Shown: positions 8,816-18,135 of the stretch, in pieces
Numbering within the stretch: position 1 is the stretch's first letter
Layout: each line of letters opens with the position of its first letter
Origin: Brevundimonas sp.
GTDB lineage: Bacteria; Pseudomonadota; Alphaproteobacteria; Caulobacterales; Caulobacteraceae
Reading direction: 5' to 3'
Length of the DNA: 41,241 nucleotides
NCBI GenBank assembly: GCA_030693575.1
Contig: JAUYAG010000001.1
Location: 1-41,241 of the forward strand
Notes under the pieces: model-generated
What the model was told of the DNA's origin: nothing
Databases searched by the model: none
The model's input: the letters and a program-made list of their open reading frames with translations, nothing else
Made by a program: the position numbers and the translations under genes

Positions 8816-9693
8816 GCGCCATCTCGGGCATGACCGGCTTCGGCCGGGCCGATGGCGCGGAGGGCGACTGGATCTGGTCGGTCGAGGCCCGTTCGGTCAA
8901 CGGCCGCAATCTCGAGGTCCGCTTCCGCGGCCCGCCCGGCTTCGATGGGCTCGAGCGCCATGCCAAGACCGCTGCCCAGGCCCGTTTGAGCCGGGGGCAG
9001 ATCACGCTGGGAATCCAGGCCAAACGCGAGGTCGGGGCCGCGTCTCTGAAGGTCAATGAGGACGTACTCGCCCGCTATCTGACCCTGGCCAACCAGCTGG
9101 CGGAGGAGGGAGCCACGCCGCCGTCCGCCGACGGCCTGCTGTCGCTGCGCGGCGTGCTGGAAGCGCCGGAGGAGGTCGACGACCCCGAGGCCCGCGCCGT
9201 GGTCGAGGCCGCCATGGCCGTCTCGATCGACCAGGCGCTCGACGCCCTTCGGACATCCCGCGATCGCGAGGGCTCCCAGCTCCTGCCGGTGATCACCGAC
9301 TTCATCGATCGCATCGCCGCCCTGACGGCCCACGCCGGGACCGAAGCCGCCGCCCAGACCGCCGCCATTCGCGAGCGCTTCAGCCGCCGCATGACCGAGC
9401 TGGCCCCCGACGCGCCGGGTCTGGAGGAGCGGGTTTTCCTCGAGGCCGCCTCGCTGGCGACCAAGGCCGATGTCCGTGAGGAACTGGACCGGCTGGCCGC
9501 CCACGTCGCCTCGGCCCGCACCCTGTTGCAGCAACCCCCCGCCGGCCGGAAACTCGACTTCCTGATGCAGGAATTCATGAGGGAGGCGAACACCCTCTGC
9601 TCGAAATCGGCTACGACCGCGCTCACCGGAATCGGCCTGGAGCTGAAGGCCGTGATCGAACAGCTGCGCGAACAGGTCCAGAATGTTGAATGA
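8812..9693 (+). CDS. YicC/YloC family protein
   Basis: MSAISGMTGFGRADG...WSVEARSVNGRNLEVRFRGPP; C-terminal LDFLMQEFMREANTLCSKSA; precedes gmk. Confidence 0.95.
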   Translation: MSAISGMTGFGRADGAEGDWIWSVEARSVNGRNLEVRFRGPPGFDGLERHAKTAAQARLSRGQITLGIQAKREVGAASLKVNEDVLARYLTLANQLAEEGATPPSADGLLSLRGVLEAPEEVDDPEARAVVEAAMAVSIDQALDALRTSRDREGSQLLPVITDFIDRIAALTAHAGTEAAAQTAAIRERFSRRMTELAPDAPGLEERVFLEAASLATKADVREELDRLAAHVASARTLLQQPPAGRKLDFLMQEFMREANTLCSKSATTALTGIGLELKAVIEQLREQVQNVE

Positions 9694-10324
9694 ACGCCAT
9701 CCCCGCCGCGGCCTCCTGCTGATCGTCGCCAGCCCTTCGGGCGCCGGCAAGACCAGCCTGTGCCGCCGCCTGATGGCCGACCATGGCGGGCTGGAGCTGT
9801 CCATCTCCATGACGACCCGCGGCATCCGCCCCGGCGAGGTCGCGGACCGCGACTATCATTTCGTCGACGACGCCGAGTTCCAGCGCCTGATCGATGCCGA
9901 CGCCTTCCTCGAATGGGCCGACGTCCACGGTGCCCGTTACGGCACCCCTCGCGGGCCCATCGACCGGGCGCTCTCCGAGGGCCGCGACGTCCTGTTCGAC
10001 ATCGACTGGCAAGGCGCCCGCGACATCGCGGAAAAATGCCCCGAGGACGCCGTCCGCGTCTTCATCCTGCCGCCCAGCCTGGAAGAGCTCCGCCGCCGCC
10101 TCGTCACCCGCTCCCAGGACGCTGACGACGTCATCGAGCGCCGTATCCAGAACGCCAAGGGCGAGATCGAGCACTGCAGCCAGTTCGACTACGTCTTCGT
10201 CAATGACGACTTCGACCGCAGCTACGCCGAACTGGCCCACATCTATCACGCCGAGCGGTCGAAGCGGTTCCGCAACATCTGGATCGAGGCCTACAAGGGC
10301 GCCCTGCTGAACGAGGCGGTCTAG
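9683..10324 (+). CDS. gmk: Guanylate kinase
   Basis: LLLIVASPSGAGKTSLCRRL, SISMTTRGIRPGEVADRDYHFV, DVLFDIDWQGARDI. Confidence 0.97.
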   Translation: MLNERHPRRGLLLIVASPSGAGKTSLCRRLMADHGGLELSISMTTRGIRPGEVADRDYHFVDDAEFQRLIDADAFLEWADVHGARYGTPRGPIDRALSEGRDVLFDIDWQGARDIAEKCPEDAVRVFILPPSLEELRRRLVTRSQDADDVIERRIQNAKGEIEHCSQFDYVFVNDDFDRSYAELAHIYHAERSKRFRNIWIEAYKGALLNEAV

Positions 10325-10330
10325 CTGCGT

Positions 10331-10473
10331 CCTTCTCCCCTTGGGGGAGAAGGTGGCCCGGAGGGCCGGATGAAGGGGTCGTCTGATCAGGACCGGCTGT
10401 CGGTCGTGTCGCGTTCGCCAGCCCCCTCATCCGAGCGGCTTCGCCGCCCACCTTCTCCCCCGAGGGGAGAAGG
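10331..10473. repeat. REP/BIME-like two-armed hairpin element, copy C
   Basis: Left arm matches copy B through GGCCGGATGA; right arm CATCCGAGCGGCTTCGCCGCCCACCTTCTCCCCCGAGGGGAGAAGG; same 143-bp length as B. Confidence 0.88.
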
Positions 10474-10479
10474 CTCCCT

Positions 10480-10878
10480 TCAGGCCTTGTCGATCGCCGC
10501 GGCGATCTGCGCGGGGGTGTGCCCGGTCAGATCCTTGGAGATTTCGCCGACGAGCCGGGCTGTCGTCTCCTTGTGCCAACCCTTGCGCAACTGGCCCAGG
10601 GTCTTGGGTGCGGCGATGACCAGCAGGTGTTCGACCTTGTGGTTCAGCACCATCCTGTTCAGCACCTCGGCCACGCCCACGGCGAAACCGTCCTCGGCCT
10701 GGGTGTCATTGTCGGGGTTGGCCTCGCTGGAGCCGCGGCCCGCGGCGCCCGAAGCCCGCTCGGCGATGTCCGGCGTCGGCTGGGGCGTGAGCTCGACCGA
10801 CTGATGCCCCGTGTTGTGGAACAGCGCCAGTTTCTCGCCGTCGACCACGGCCACGAGGGTGCCTGCGGAAAGTATCAT
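10480..10878 (-). CDS. Host attachment protein family (Host_attach)
   Basis: MILSAGTLVAVVDGEKLALFHNTG...NPDNDTQAEDGFAVGVAEVLN...LLVIAAPKTLGQLRKGWHKETTARLVGEISKDLTGH resembles the alphaproteobacterial host-attachment family. Confidence 0.82.
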   Translation of the reverse strand: MILSAGTLVAVVDGEKLALFHNTGHQSVELTPQPTPDIAERASGAAGRGSSEANPDNDTQAEDGFAVGVAEVLNRMVLNHKVEHLLVIAAPKTLGQLRKGWHKETTARLVGEISKDLTGHTPAQIAAAIDKA

Positions 10879-11060
10879 CTGGTGGTCTCCGATTTTGTGG
10901 GGGCTTGGCTAACGCCTCGCGCGCGGCGCGGTTGCCGGGCGCATGACGGGTCCAGAGCCCCTGTGAAGACGCACACCTTGGGCCATCCGGCCCGCGCGGA
11001 CGTTGATTGAAAGCAAGGCCGGTCCGATTCAGCGCCGTCGCCGGGCAGGCCGGCGGCCGC

Positions 11061-11939
11061 TCAGCTTCGCTTGCGCCGCATCATCGTCGCCCCGCCATCG
11101 TTCGGCGGCGTCGGCTGCGCCTCACCCGTCACGGCCCGGGCCAGCCGCAGGAAGCCGGCCAGATCGATGACCTCGGCCCGGTCCTCGGGACTCAAGCCTG
11201 CGGCCTCGCAGAGGTCCGCTCCGCCCAGGGACTTCAGGCTGGATCGCAGCATCTTGCGGCGCTGGCCGAACGCGGCGGCTGTGACCCGCTCCAGAGCGGC
11301 CAGCAGCGCCTTTTCCGGACGATCGGCACGCGGGACCAGATGGACGACGGCGCTGGCGACCTTGGGCGGCGGGGTGAAGGCGGCGGCGGGCAGGTGCATG
11401 ACCAGTTTCGCCTCGCAGACCGCCTGGGCGATCACCGCCAACCGGCCATAGGCGTCGTCTCCGGGGGCGGCGGTGATCCGCTCGGCGACTTCCTTCTGGA
11501 ACATCAGCGTCAGCGCATGCGGCGTCCACGGGCCTGTCAGCCACTTGATCAGCAACGGCGTCCCGACATTGTAGGGCAGGTTGGAGACGACATGCGCCGG
11601 TCCCTCGACCAGTTCCGCCTCGTGGACCCTGAGCGCGTCGGCCTCGACCACAATCAGCCGGCCGGAGCCGTCATCCAGTTCGGCCAGCAGCGGCAGGAAC
11701 CGGGGGTCCTTCTCCACCAGCACAACCTTGCCGGCGTCGCTTTCCAGCAGGGCGCGGGTCAGGCCGCCGGGGCCGGGGCCGACCTCGATCACGGCCCGGC
11801 CGTCGAACGGTCCGGCCAGCCGCACGATCTTGCGGGTCACGTTCAGGTCCAGCAGGAAATGCTGGCCAAAGCTCTTCCTGGCCAGCAGCCCGTGGGCGTC
11901 GAGCGTTTCGCGGAGGGAGGGGAGGTCGGAGGGGTTCAC
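11061..11939 (-). CDS. rsmA: 16S rRNA (adenine1518-N6/adenine1519-N6)-dimethyltransferase
   Basis: KSFGQHFLLDLNVTRKIVRLAG, VIEVGPGPGGLTRALLE, HVVSNLPYNVGTPLLIKWL; GTG start. Confidence 0.96.
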   Translation of the reverse strand: MNPSDLPSLRETLDAHGLLARKSFGQHFLLDLNVTRKIVRLAGPFDGRAVIEVGPGPGGLTRALLESDAGKVVLVEKDPRFLPLLAELDDGSGRLIVVEADALRVHEAELVEGPAHVVSNLPYNVGTPLLIKWLTGPWTPHALTLMFQKEVAERITAAPGDDAYGRLAVIAQAVCEAKLVMHLPAAAFTPPPKVASAVVHLVPRADRPEKALLAALERVTAAAFGQRRKMLRSSLKSLGGADLCEAAGLSPEDRAEVIDLAGFLRLARAVTGEAQPTPPNDGGATMMRRKRS

Positions 11940-11960
11940 CGGTGTGTCATAGCCGGGAGA

Positions 11961-12088
11961 AGTGGTTAGTGGTTAGTGGTTAGTGATTGCAGCCTCGACG
12001 TCAGCGGAAGGGCGGCGCGGACCGCGCCATCGCCCCGGCATCGGCCAGCCACTAACCACTAGCCACTTGCCACTGGCCACTAGCCACT
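11961..12088. repeat. Inverted pair of GTGGTTA-type heptamer arrays flanking a ~60-bp core
   Basis: Left 11961-11988 AGTGGTTAGTGGTTAGTGGTTAGTGATT; right 12048-12088 GCCACTAACCACTAGCCACTTGCCACTGGCCACTAGCCACT. Confidence 0.82.
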
Positions 12089-13081
12089 CCTCGCCGCCGC
12101 CATCGTTCCCGCCAGACGGATCGCCGCGATCAGGCTGTCGGCCCGCGCCACGCCCTTGCCGGCGATGTCGAAACCGGTGCCGTGATCGGGCGAGGTGCGG
12201 ATCACCGGCAGGCCCAGGGTCGTGTTCACCCCGCCCCAGAAGTCCAGCGTCTTGACCGGGATCAGGGCCTGGTCGTGGTACAGGCACAGGACGGCGTCAT
12301 AGGTCGCGCGGGCGTCGTCGTGGAACAGGGTGTCCGCGGGCCGTGGGTCGGTGATGGCGATGCCTTCCGCGCGCAGACTCGCGGCGGCCGGAATCAGGAC
12401 CTCGATCTCCTCCAGCCCGATCGAACCGCTTTCGCCGGCATGCGGGTTGAGCGCCGCCAGCGCCAGCCGTGGCGCGGCGATCCCGAAGTCGCGCTTCATG
12501 GCTTCATGCACGACGCGGGCGGTGCGGCAGACCCGCTCGGCGGTGACCAGTTCCGGGACCTCCGCCAGCGGCGCGTGGATGGTCACCAGACAGGCGCGCA
12601 AGTCCTTGGCCGTCAGCATCATCACCGGCCCACGCGTTCCGGCGAAGGGGACGTCGGCGGTCAGTTCGGCGATGAATTCCGTATGGCCGGGGAAGCGGAA
12701 GCCCGCGGCATAGAGCGGGGCCTTGGCGATGGGGGCGGTGACGACGCCCGAGGCCTCCCCGGACAGGGCCAGATTGACCGCCTGTTCGATCCAGTCGGCC
12801 ACGGCCCCGGCGTTGGCCGCTTCAGGACGGCCCGGTGTGACGGGGGCGGGCAGGGGATGGTCCAGCACGGGAATGGCCCGGCGGAAGACGTCGACGGCGT
12901 CAGCGGCGGCCAGCACCGGTTCGACGGGCGCGCCCTGCAGCCGCAGCAAGCCTGCGTCGCCGATGACGACGAAGGCCGGTCCGTCGGCCCGAAGAGCGGC
13001 CCAGGCCGCGGCGATGATCTCCGGCCCCACGCCCGCCGGTTCGCCCATGGACAGGGCCAGCGGCGCAGGGGCGCCGGTCAC
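12080..13081 (-). CDS. pdxA: 4-hydroxythreonine-4-phosphate dehydrogenase
   Basis: LALSMGEPAGVGPEIIAAAW, GHTEFIAELT, LNPHAGESGSIGLEE, VLCLYHDQALIPVKTLDF, RTSPDHGTGFDIAGKG; GTG start overlapping the surA stop. Confidence 0.97.
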   Translation of the reverse strand: MTGAPAPLALSMGEPAGVGPEIIAAAWAALRADGPAFVVIGDAGLLRLQGAPVEPVLAAADAVDVFRRAIPVLDHPLPAPVTPGRPEAANAGAVADWIEQAVNLALSGEASGVVTAPIAKAPLYAAGFRFPGHTEFIAELTADVPFAGTRGPVMMLTAKDLRACLVTIHAPLAEVPELVTAERVCRTARVVHEAMKRDFGIAAPRLALAALNPHAGESGSIGLEEIEVLIPAAASLRAEGIAITDPRPADTLFHDDARATYDAVLCLYHDQALIPVKTLDFWGGVNTTLGLPVIRTSPDHGTGFDIAGKGVARADSLIAAIRLAGTMAAARSG

Positions 13082-14418
13082 TACCGGTACTCGATGAGCG
13101 CATCCTCGCGGAGGTCGCGCATATAGCGGCGGCCGAGGGTGGCGAGGTTCTGGCGGAACAGGGTGTTCTCGACTTCCTGCGGATTGGGCGCTTCGGTGCC
13201 GCCGACGCGACGGCCGCAGACGCCCAGCAGGTGTACGCCCAGCGGGGTGCGCACCGGCGTACTGACCGAGCCGACTTCCGCGGACCGGGCGACCTGCTGG
13301 AACTGCGGGGCCAGGTTCTGGACGTCGGCCTCGCCCAGATCGGCGCCGAGCAGCCCCGTCTCGGAGGTGGCGCGGGCCAGCATGGTGTCGCAGGTCAGTT
13401 GCGGACGCAGGGCTTCCAGCCGTTGGGTCGCCGCCGCAACGTCCGCGTCGGTGGCCGTATCCGGCAGTTCGATCATCACCTGCTTGATCGTCACGAGGCT
13501 GGCCGATGCGCCGTCCCGCTTGTCGCGCATGTAGACGATATAGACGCCGCCATCGACGGGGATGGGCCGCGAAAGCTGGCCGACATCAAGCTGGTCCAGC
13601 GCCTGCTGCAGGGCCGGCTGCATGGTGCCCTCGACAACCCAACCGGCGTCGCCGCCGCGGGTCGCGGACGGGGCCGCCGAGAACTGCTGGGCCACGGCCT
13701 GGAACGGCGCGCCCTGGACCATCTGCTGCACCAGCTGATTCGCGCCGTTCAGCGCCGCCTGCTGGCCACCGACACGGGCGGACTCGATATAGATCTCGCC
13801 GATCAGATACTGCTTCTTGGCGGCGGCTTCGGCGACCTGGCGAAGGGCCGCGGCCACGGCGGCACGGCTGACGCGGGCGCGGCCCTGGAACCGGCCGCCG
13901 ACCAGTTGCGACCAGCCGATCTGGGTCCGCAGTTGCTCGCGCAGGGTGCTCGGCCGGATGCCGCCCTGGGACAGGAAGTCGACATAGGCCTGGGGCGCTG
14001 CGCCCACTTCCTCGGCCATGGCCGTGATTTCCTGGTCCACCTGCTCGTCGGAGACGACCAGATCCTCGTAATTCCTGAGTTCCTGCACCTGCAGACGCTC
14101 ATCAATCAGGGCGTTCAGGGCCTGCTGCTGGATGGCCGGAATGTTCTCGGGCGTCGGCTGGACCTGGGTCATGGCGATCAGCAGCAGCATGCGCTGGCGC
14201 AGGTCGAACCCGGTGATGACGCTGTCGTTGACCGTGGCCAGGATGCCGTCCGACATCTGGAACGCGGGCGCGGCCGGCGGCGCGACCGGCGCGGCCTCGG
14301 CGGCGGGATTCAGATTGCCGGCGGCCGCCGGCTGTGCCGGAGGCGCGGTCTGGGCCATGGCCGAACCGGCCAGGAGGGCGGCGATCGCCACGCCCGTCAT
14401 GTAACGCTGCAAACCCAT
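13081..14418 (-). CDS. surA: SurA-like periplasmic peptidyl-prolyl isomerase/chaperone
   Basis: Signal peptide, ILATVNDSVITGFDLRQRM SurA N-domain, parvulin-like region; located between lptD and pdxA as in the conserved lptD-surA-pdxA-rsmA order. Confidence 0.92.
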   Translation of the reverse strand: MGLQRYMTGVAIAALLAGSAMAQTAPPAQPAAAGNLNPAAEAAPVAPPAAPAFQMSDGILATVNDSVITGFDLRQRMLLLIAMTQVQPTPENIPAIQQQALNALIDERLQVQELRNYEDLVVSDEQVDQEITAMAEEVGAAPQAYVDFLSQGGIRPSTLREQLRTQIGWSQLVGGRFQGRARVSRAAVAAALRQVAEAAAKKQYLIGEIYIESARVGGQQAALNGANQLVQQMVQGAPFQAVAQQFSAAPSATRGGDAGWVVEGTMQPALQQALDQLDVGQLSRPIPVDGGVYIVYMRDKRDGASASLVTIKQVMIELPDTATDADVAAATQRLEALRPQLTCDTMLARATSETGLLGADLGEADVQNLAPQFQQVARSAEVGSVSTPVRTPLGVHLLGVCGRRVGGTEAPNPQEVENTLFRQNLATLGRRYMRDLREDALIEYR

Positions 14419-14517
14419 GTCAGTCCGTATTCCTCAAGCGGCGCTGGTCCGGTTTTCGTCCCGGATTTGCGAACCGCGCACCCCCGGGCCGCGCGGCCGT
14501 CAGCGCCCGTCGCTGCG

Positions 14518-16947
14518 TCAATACCCTGTACCGCCGAAAGTGGCGAGGTTTAGGCGCACATAGACGCCCTCGGACGGTCCGGTCGGGCGCACGCGGGTGT
14601 TGTCGCGCCGGTAGCCGATCTCGAACCGGAAACAGTCATCGTCGAACAGCAGCCCGACTTCCGACCGGGTGATGATGTCCCGCTCCAGATCGGCGATGCC
14701 CGAGGCCGCCACGCCCCAGTTGCCGTAGATGAACTGCTGGCCCGACAGCTGCACGAATTCGTAGTTGCGGTTCAGAGGCCCGGCCAACGGATTCGAGCGG
14801 TCGATGATGTAGCTGACGGTCGCCAGATTGCGGCGCCCCCAACGGCCATCCACGGCCGTCTCGGCGCGCCGGATTTCACCGGACGCGTCGATCGTCGCGT
14901 GGCCCCAGCCGCGGATCCGGTCCGACGGCGAGAAGCTGCCCTGCACGACCCAGTCCGACGTCTGGGAGGCCAGGCCGGTTGGATCGTAGAGCTGGGCTGG
15001 CAAATCCGGGACCGGCGTCAGGAAGGCGGGTTCCTCCTTGGCGCGGTAGCTCCGGCCGATGAACAGACTGGCCTGCCGGCCATCGTTCCAGCGCAGGGTC
15101 GCGCGGGCACCGAGCGTCAGGCGTTGACCGCCCTCGTAAAGATCATAGCCGGGGAACCGGTCGGTCCGGAAAAGCGAGCTTTCGTCCAGCTCAAGCGTCT
15201 GGCTGTCCTCGATGGGGATGCGCGGATCGAGGTCGGAGCTGGTGGAGGCCGACAGCTGGGCCATCGGCTCCAGGATCAGATCGGCTCCGGGGCCGACGCT
15301 GCGGAAAAGGGGATAGCTGATGTCGAGGCCGGCGGTCGCGCGACCCCGGGAAATGGCTTCTTCCTCCAGCCCCAGCATGGGCGGCAGGTCGCCGACGGAA
15401 TAGAAGTCGGCGCGCACGTCGACGAACGGCTCCCACCGCACGCCCAGCGGTGAGATCAGGGTGCGCCGCCATTCCGCCTGACCCGAGATGCGCCGGCTGT
15501 CGACGCCGGGCAGACCCGGCGTCAGCACGGCCGGGATGATCTGGGGCCGCAGTACGGGGCCGCCGACATAGTCGTCGCGATACAGCGACACGGCCGATCC
15601 CCGCAGCCGCAGTCGACCGCCGAGTACGGGGCCCTCCGGCTCCCAGCGGGCCTCGACCAGCGGCGCGACCACCGGCAGGGCGCCGTCAGCCTCGAACTCG
15701 TTCAACGCCGGCGTGACGGGATCGAACACGCTGACCCGCAGGCTCTGCAGGTCGAAGGCGGCGATGGAGAGGTAGGAACGCGCGGTCTGCCGCTCGGCGT
15801 ACAACTGGCTGATCAGCCGCCGCTGGTCGCCATAGTAGAGGCCGTTGTCCTGATAGGGATCACGGACGTCGTAGCGGTCGAACAGGGTCTTGTCCGACAC
15901 GCGCTCGATGGTGAAACCCCAGCGCCAGGGCCCCATGGGATCGAACCGCCCATGGCCGAGGAAATAGCTGCGGCTCGTCCGATCACCGTATTTGACGTTG
16001 CTCTCGGCGTCGCCGTCGTTGTCGAGGTCGAAGTCGCCAAAACTGCGCTCATAGGTGTAGCCGCCGCGCGCGACGATCATCCCGTCGGCGAACCGCCGGC
16101 GCCATTGCAGGTTCAGCAGGGGTGCCACGTCGGTGTTCAGCTGCGGGCTGATCAGCCAGTCCTCGGACGGTGACACGACATGGAGATAGGGAACTTCAAG
16201 ACTCAGGCCGCGTCCCTCGTCATAGCTGGGGATCGGCACGAGGAAGCCGGACGCCCGTTCCACGGTCGGATCGGGATGGGCGAAGAACGGCAGGTAGAAG
16301 ACCGGAACGCCGCCGACCCGGAACACCGCATTGCGATACAGGATCGCGCGCAGTTCCTCGTCCTGGACGACCTTCTCCGCCTGGATGGCGATGCTGGGCT
16401 CCTTCGGATTTCCGTCGGTGTCGCAGATCGGGCAGGGGGTGAAGAGGGCGTAGTTGAGCTCGTTGACGTTCTCGCTCCGACGGACCGCCGTCGCCGCCAT
16501 CAGGCTGGCGCCGTTGCGGAAGCGGGTGGCGAAATCGACCGCCGCGCCCGCCTTCAGATCCGAGTCGAGCTCCAGATGGCTGGCGAAGACGACATTGCCC
16601 TCGGGATCGCTGAACTCGACCTGCCGGTCTGCCGTCGCGATGCCCAGCCCGAGGTCGTAGGTGACAGCGCCGGCTCTCAGCGTCGCGCCGCGGAACCGGG
16701 CCAGTACACGGTCGGCCCCGGCCCCTTCCGCCGTGATGACGTCGCCCGCCCGGCCCGCGGAATCGGCCTCGATGTAGACCGCCTCCGGGGTCAGCCCGTC
16801 CGCGCCGGCTGGCGCGGGGGGCGTCGCTGCGGGCGTCTGCTGCGCCTGGGCGGCACCGGCCAGTGACGACAGCGCGATTGCGGCCGCACCGGCCAGAAGC
16901 CGGTAGCGCAAGGCTCCCAAATCGGGCGCGCGGCGGTCACGCTGCAT
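14518..16947 (-). CDS. lptD: LPS-assembly protein LptD
   Basis: Signal peptide ending AQAQQ; OstA-like domain (ADSAGRAGDVITAEGAG...), FFAHPDPTVERASGFLVP, C-terminal beta-barrel. Confidence 0.95.
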   Translation of the reverse strand: MQRDRRAPDLGALRYRLLAGAAAIALSSLAGAAQAQQTPAATPPAPAGADGLTPEAVYIEADSAGRAGDVITAEGAGADRVLARFRGATLRAGAVTYDLGLGIATADRQVEFSDPEGNVVFASHLELDSDLKAGAAVDFATRFRNGASLMAATAVRRSENVNELNYALFTPCPICDTDGNPKEPSIAIQAEKVVQDEELRAILYRNAVFRVGGVPVFYLPFFAHPDPTVERASGFLVPIPSYDEGRGLSLEVPYLHVVSPSEDWLISPQLNTDVAPLLNLQWRRRFADGMIVARGGYTYERSFGDFDLDNDGDAESNVKYGDRTSRSYFLGHGRFDPMGPWRWGFTIERVSDKTLFDRYDVRDPYQDNGLYYGDQRRLISQLYAERQTARSYLSIAAFDLQSLRVSVFDPVTPALNEFEADGALPVVAPLVEARWEPEGPVLGGRLRLRGSAVSLYRDDYVGGPVLRPQIIPAVLTPGLPGVDSRRISGQAEWRRTLISPLGVRWEPFVDVRADFYSVGDLPPMLGLEEEAISRGRATAGLDISYPLFRSVGPGADLILEPMAQLSASTSSDLDPRIPIEDSQTLELDESSLFRTDRFPGYDLYEGGQRLTLGARATLRWNDGRQASLFIGRSYRAKEEPAFLTPVPDLPAQLYDPTGLASQTSDWVVQGSFSPSDRIRGWGHATIDASGEIRRAETAVDGRWGRRNLATVSYIIDRSNPLAGPLNRNYEFVQLSGQQFIYGNWGVAASGIADLERDIITRSEVGLLFDDDCFRFEIGYRRDNTRVRPTGPSEGVYVRLNLATFGGTGY

Positions 16948-17004
16948 GCAAGAATCACTCTGAAGGGCGGGCGGCCCGGCAAGCCGGGGGACAGGCCGGA
17001 TCGC

Positions 17005-18135
17005 TTAGCCGTCTTCGGTATAGAACAGCAAGGTGAAGGCGGCGAGCGCTGTCAGCAAGGGCGGAAGCCATGCCGCCAGCCAGGGCGGGATCACTTCCGC
17101 TGAACCGAAGGCGGACGCCGCCTGATTGACGAAGAAGAAGCCGAACCCGAGCACAACGGCCGCGACGCTCATCCGCGCCAGATCGCCCAGCCGCATCAGT
17201 CGCAGCGAGAAGGCGGCGGCCAGGATCGACATGGCCGCGAACATCAGCGGCGTGGCCAGCAACTGCTGCAGACGGAGCCGGTAGGCCGTCGAGGAGAAGC
17301 CCGCGGCCTCGACCCGGTCGATCTGCGCCGACAAGGACCAGAAGGACGTCGCCTGCGGCCGGGCAAACCGTTCGAACGCCTCTTCGTCGGCCAGGCTCGA
17401 GGGCAGGTCGAGGGTGGCGTAGCGCACGGCGCGCTGGCCGATCTCGGCCCCGATCGCATTGACCAGCCGCCAGCTGCCGTTCGACAGGGACGCCGAGTCG
17501 GCGTCGATCCGCTCCGAGAACGTCCGCATGCCCGCGGCGTCGTTGGTGTAGATGAAGAAGGTCACGTCCAGCAGCCGTGCGTTGGCCCGATCCTGACGCT
17601 CGGCGCGGATGACCATCTGGCGGGTATCATCGCCCTCGCGGATCCAGACAGTCGGGCGGGCCTCCGCCCCGGCCGCCGATCCGGACAGTCGCGCCCGTTC
17701 GCGCTGGAACAGGCCGTCGGCGGACGCCGCCAGCGGCCCAAGGGCGGCCACGGTGATCACGCCGAACATCAGCGCCGCGCCGGCCGCCGGCAGGACGAAC
17801 CGCCAGGCCGAGACGCCCGCCGCCCGCATGGCGATCAGCTCGCTGCGACGGTTCAGGCCGACAAAAGCCGCCAGCGTCCCGAACAGGAAGACGAACGGCA
17901 GCAGCTGGATGATCACCTGCGGTGACTTCAGCAGCATCAGCCCGAGGATGCGCACGCCCGACAGGTCGACATCCGAGCCGACGCCGCGCGAAATCTCCAC
18001 GAAGTCGATCAGCATGATCAGGGCGGCGATGACGCCCAGCGCAATGCCCAGCGACCGCGCCTGCTGCACCAGCACATAGCGTTCGATGCGGCCCAGCCTC
18101 AGCCAGGGAACGGGCAGGGAAGTGCGGCTGATCAT
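17005..18135 (-). CDS. lptG: LPS export permease LptG
   Basis: YjgP/YjgQ fold: LMLLKSPQVIIQLLPFVFLFGTLAAFVGLNRRSELIAMRAAGVSAWRFVLP; overlaps lptF. Confidence 0.93.
   Translation of the reverse strand: MISRTSLPVPWLRLGRIERYVLVQQARSLGIALGVIAALIMLIDFVEISRGVGSDVDLSGVRILGLMLLKSPQVIIQLLPFVFLFGTLAAFVGLNRRSELIAMRAAGVSAWRFVLPAAGAALMFGVITVAALGPLAASADGLFQRERARLSGSAAGAEARPTVWIREGDDTRQMVIRAERQDRANARLLDVTFFIYTNDAAGMRTFSERIDADSASLSNGSWRLVNAIGAEIGQRAVRYATLDLPSSLADEEAFERFARPQATSFWSLSAQIDRVEAAGFSSTAYRLRLQQLLATPLMFAAMSILAAAFSLRLMRLGDLARMSVAAVVLGFGFFFVNQAASAFGSAEVIPPWLAAWLPPLLTALAAFTLLFYTEDG

Noticed and set aside
11961-12088. Possible CRISPR array from repeated GTGGTTA/CCACTA units
   Set aside because: Units are 7 nt with no spacers and the two blocks are inverted, unlike CRISPR repeats; no cas genes nearby.
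11973-12287. 104-aa minus-strand ORF with WLVASGKWLVVSG
   Set aside because: Frame-shifted reading of the pdxA 3' end plus the heptamer array; not a separate gene.
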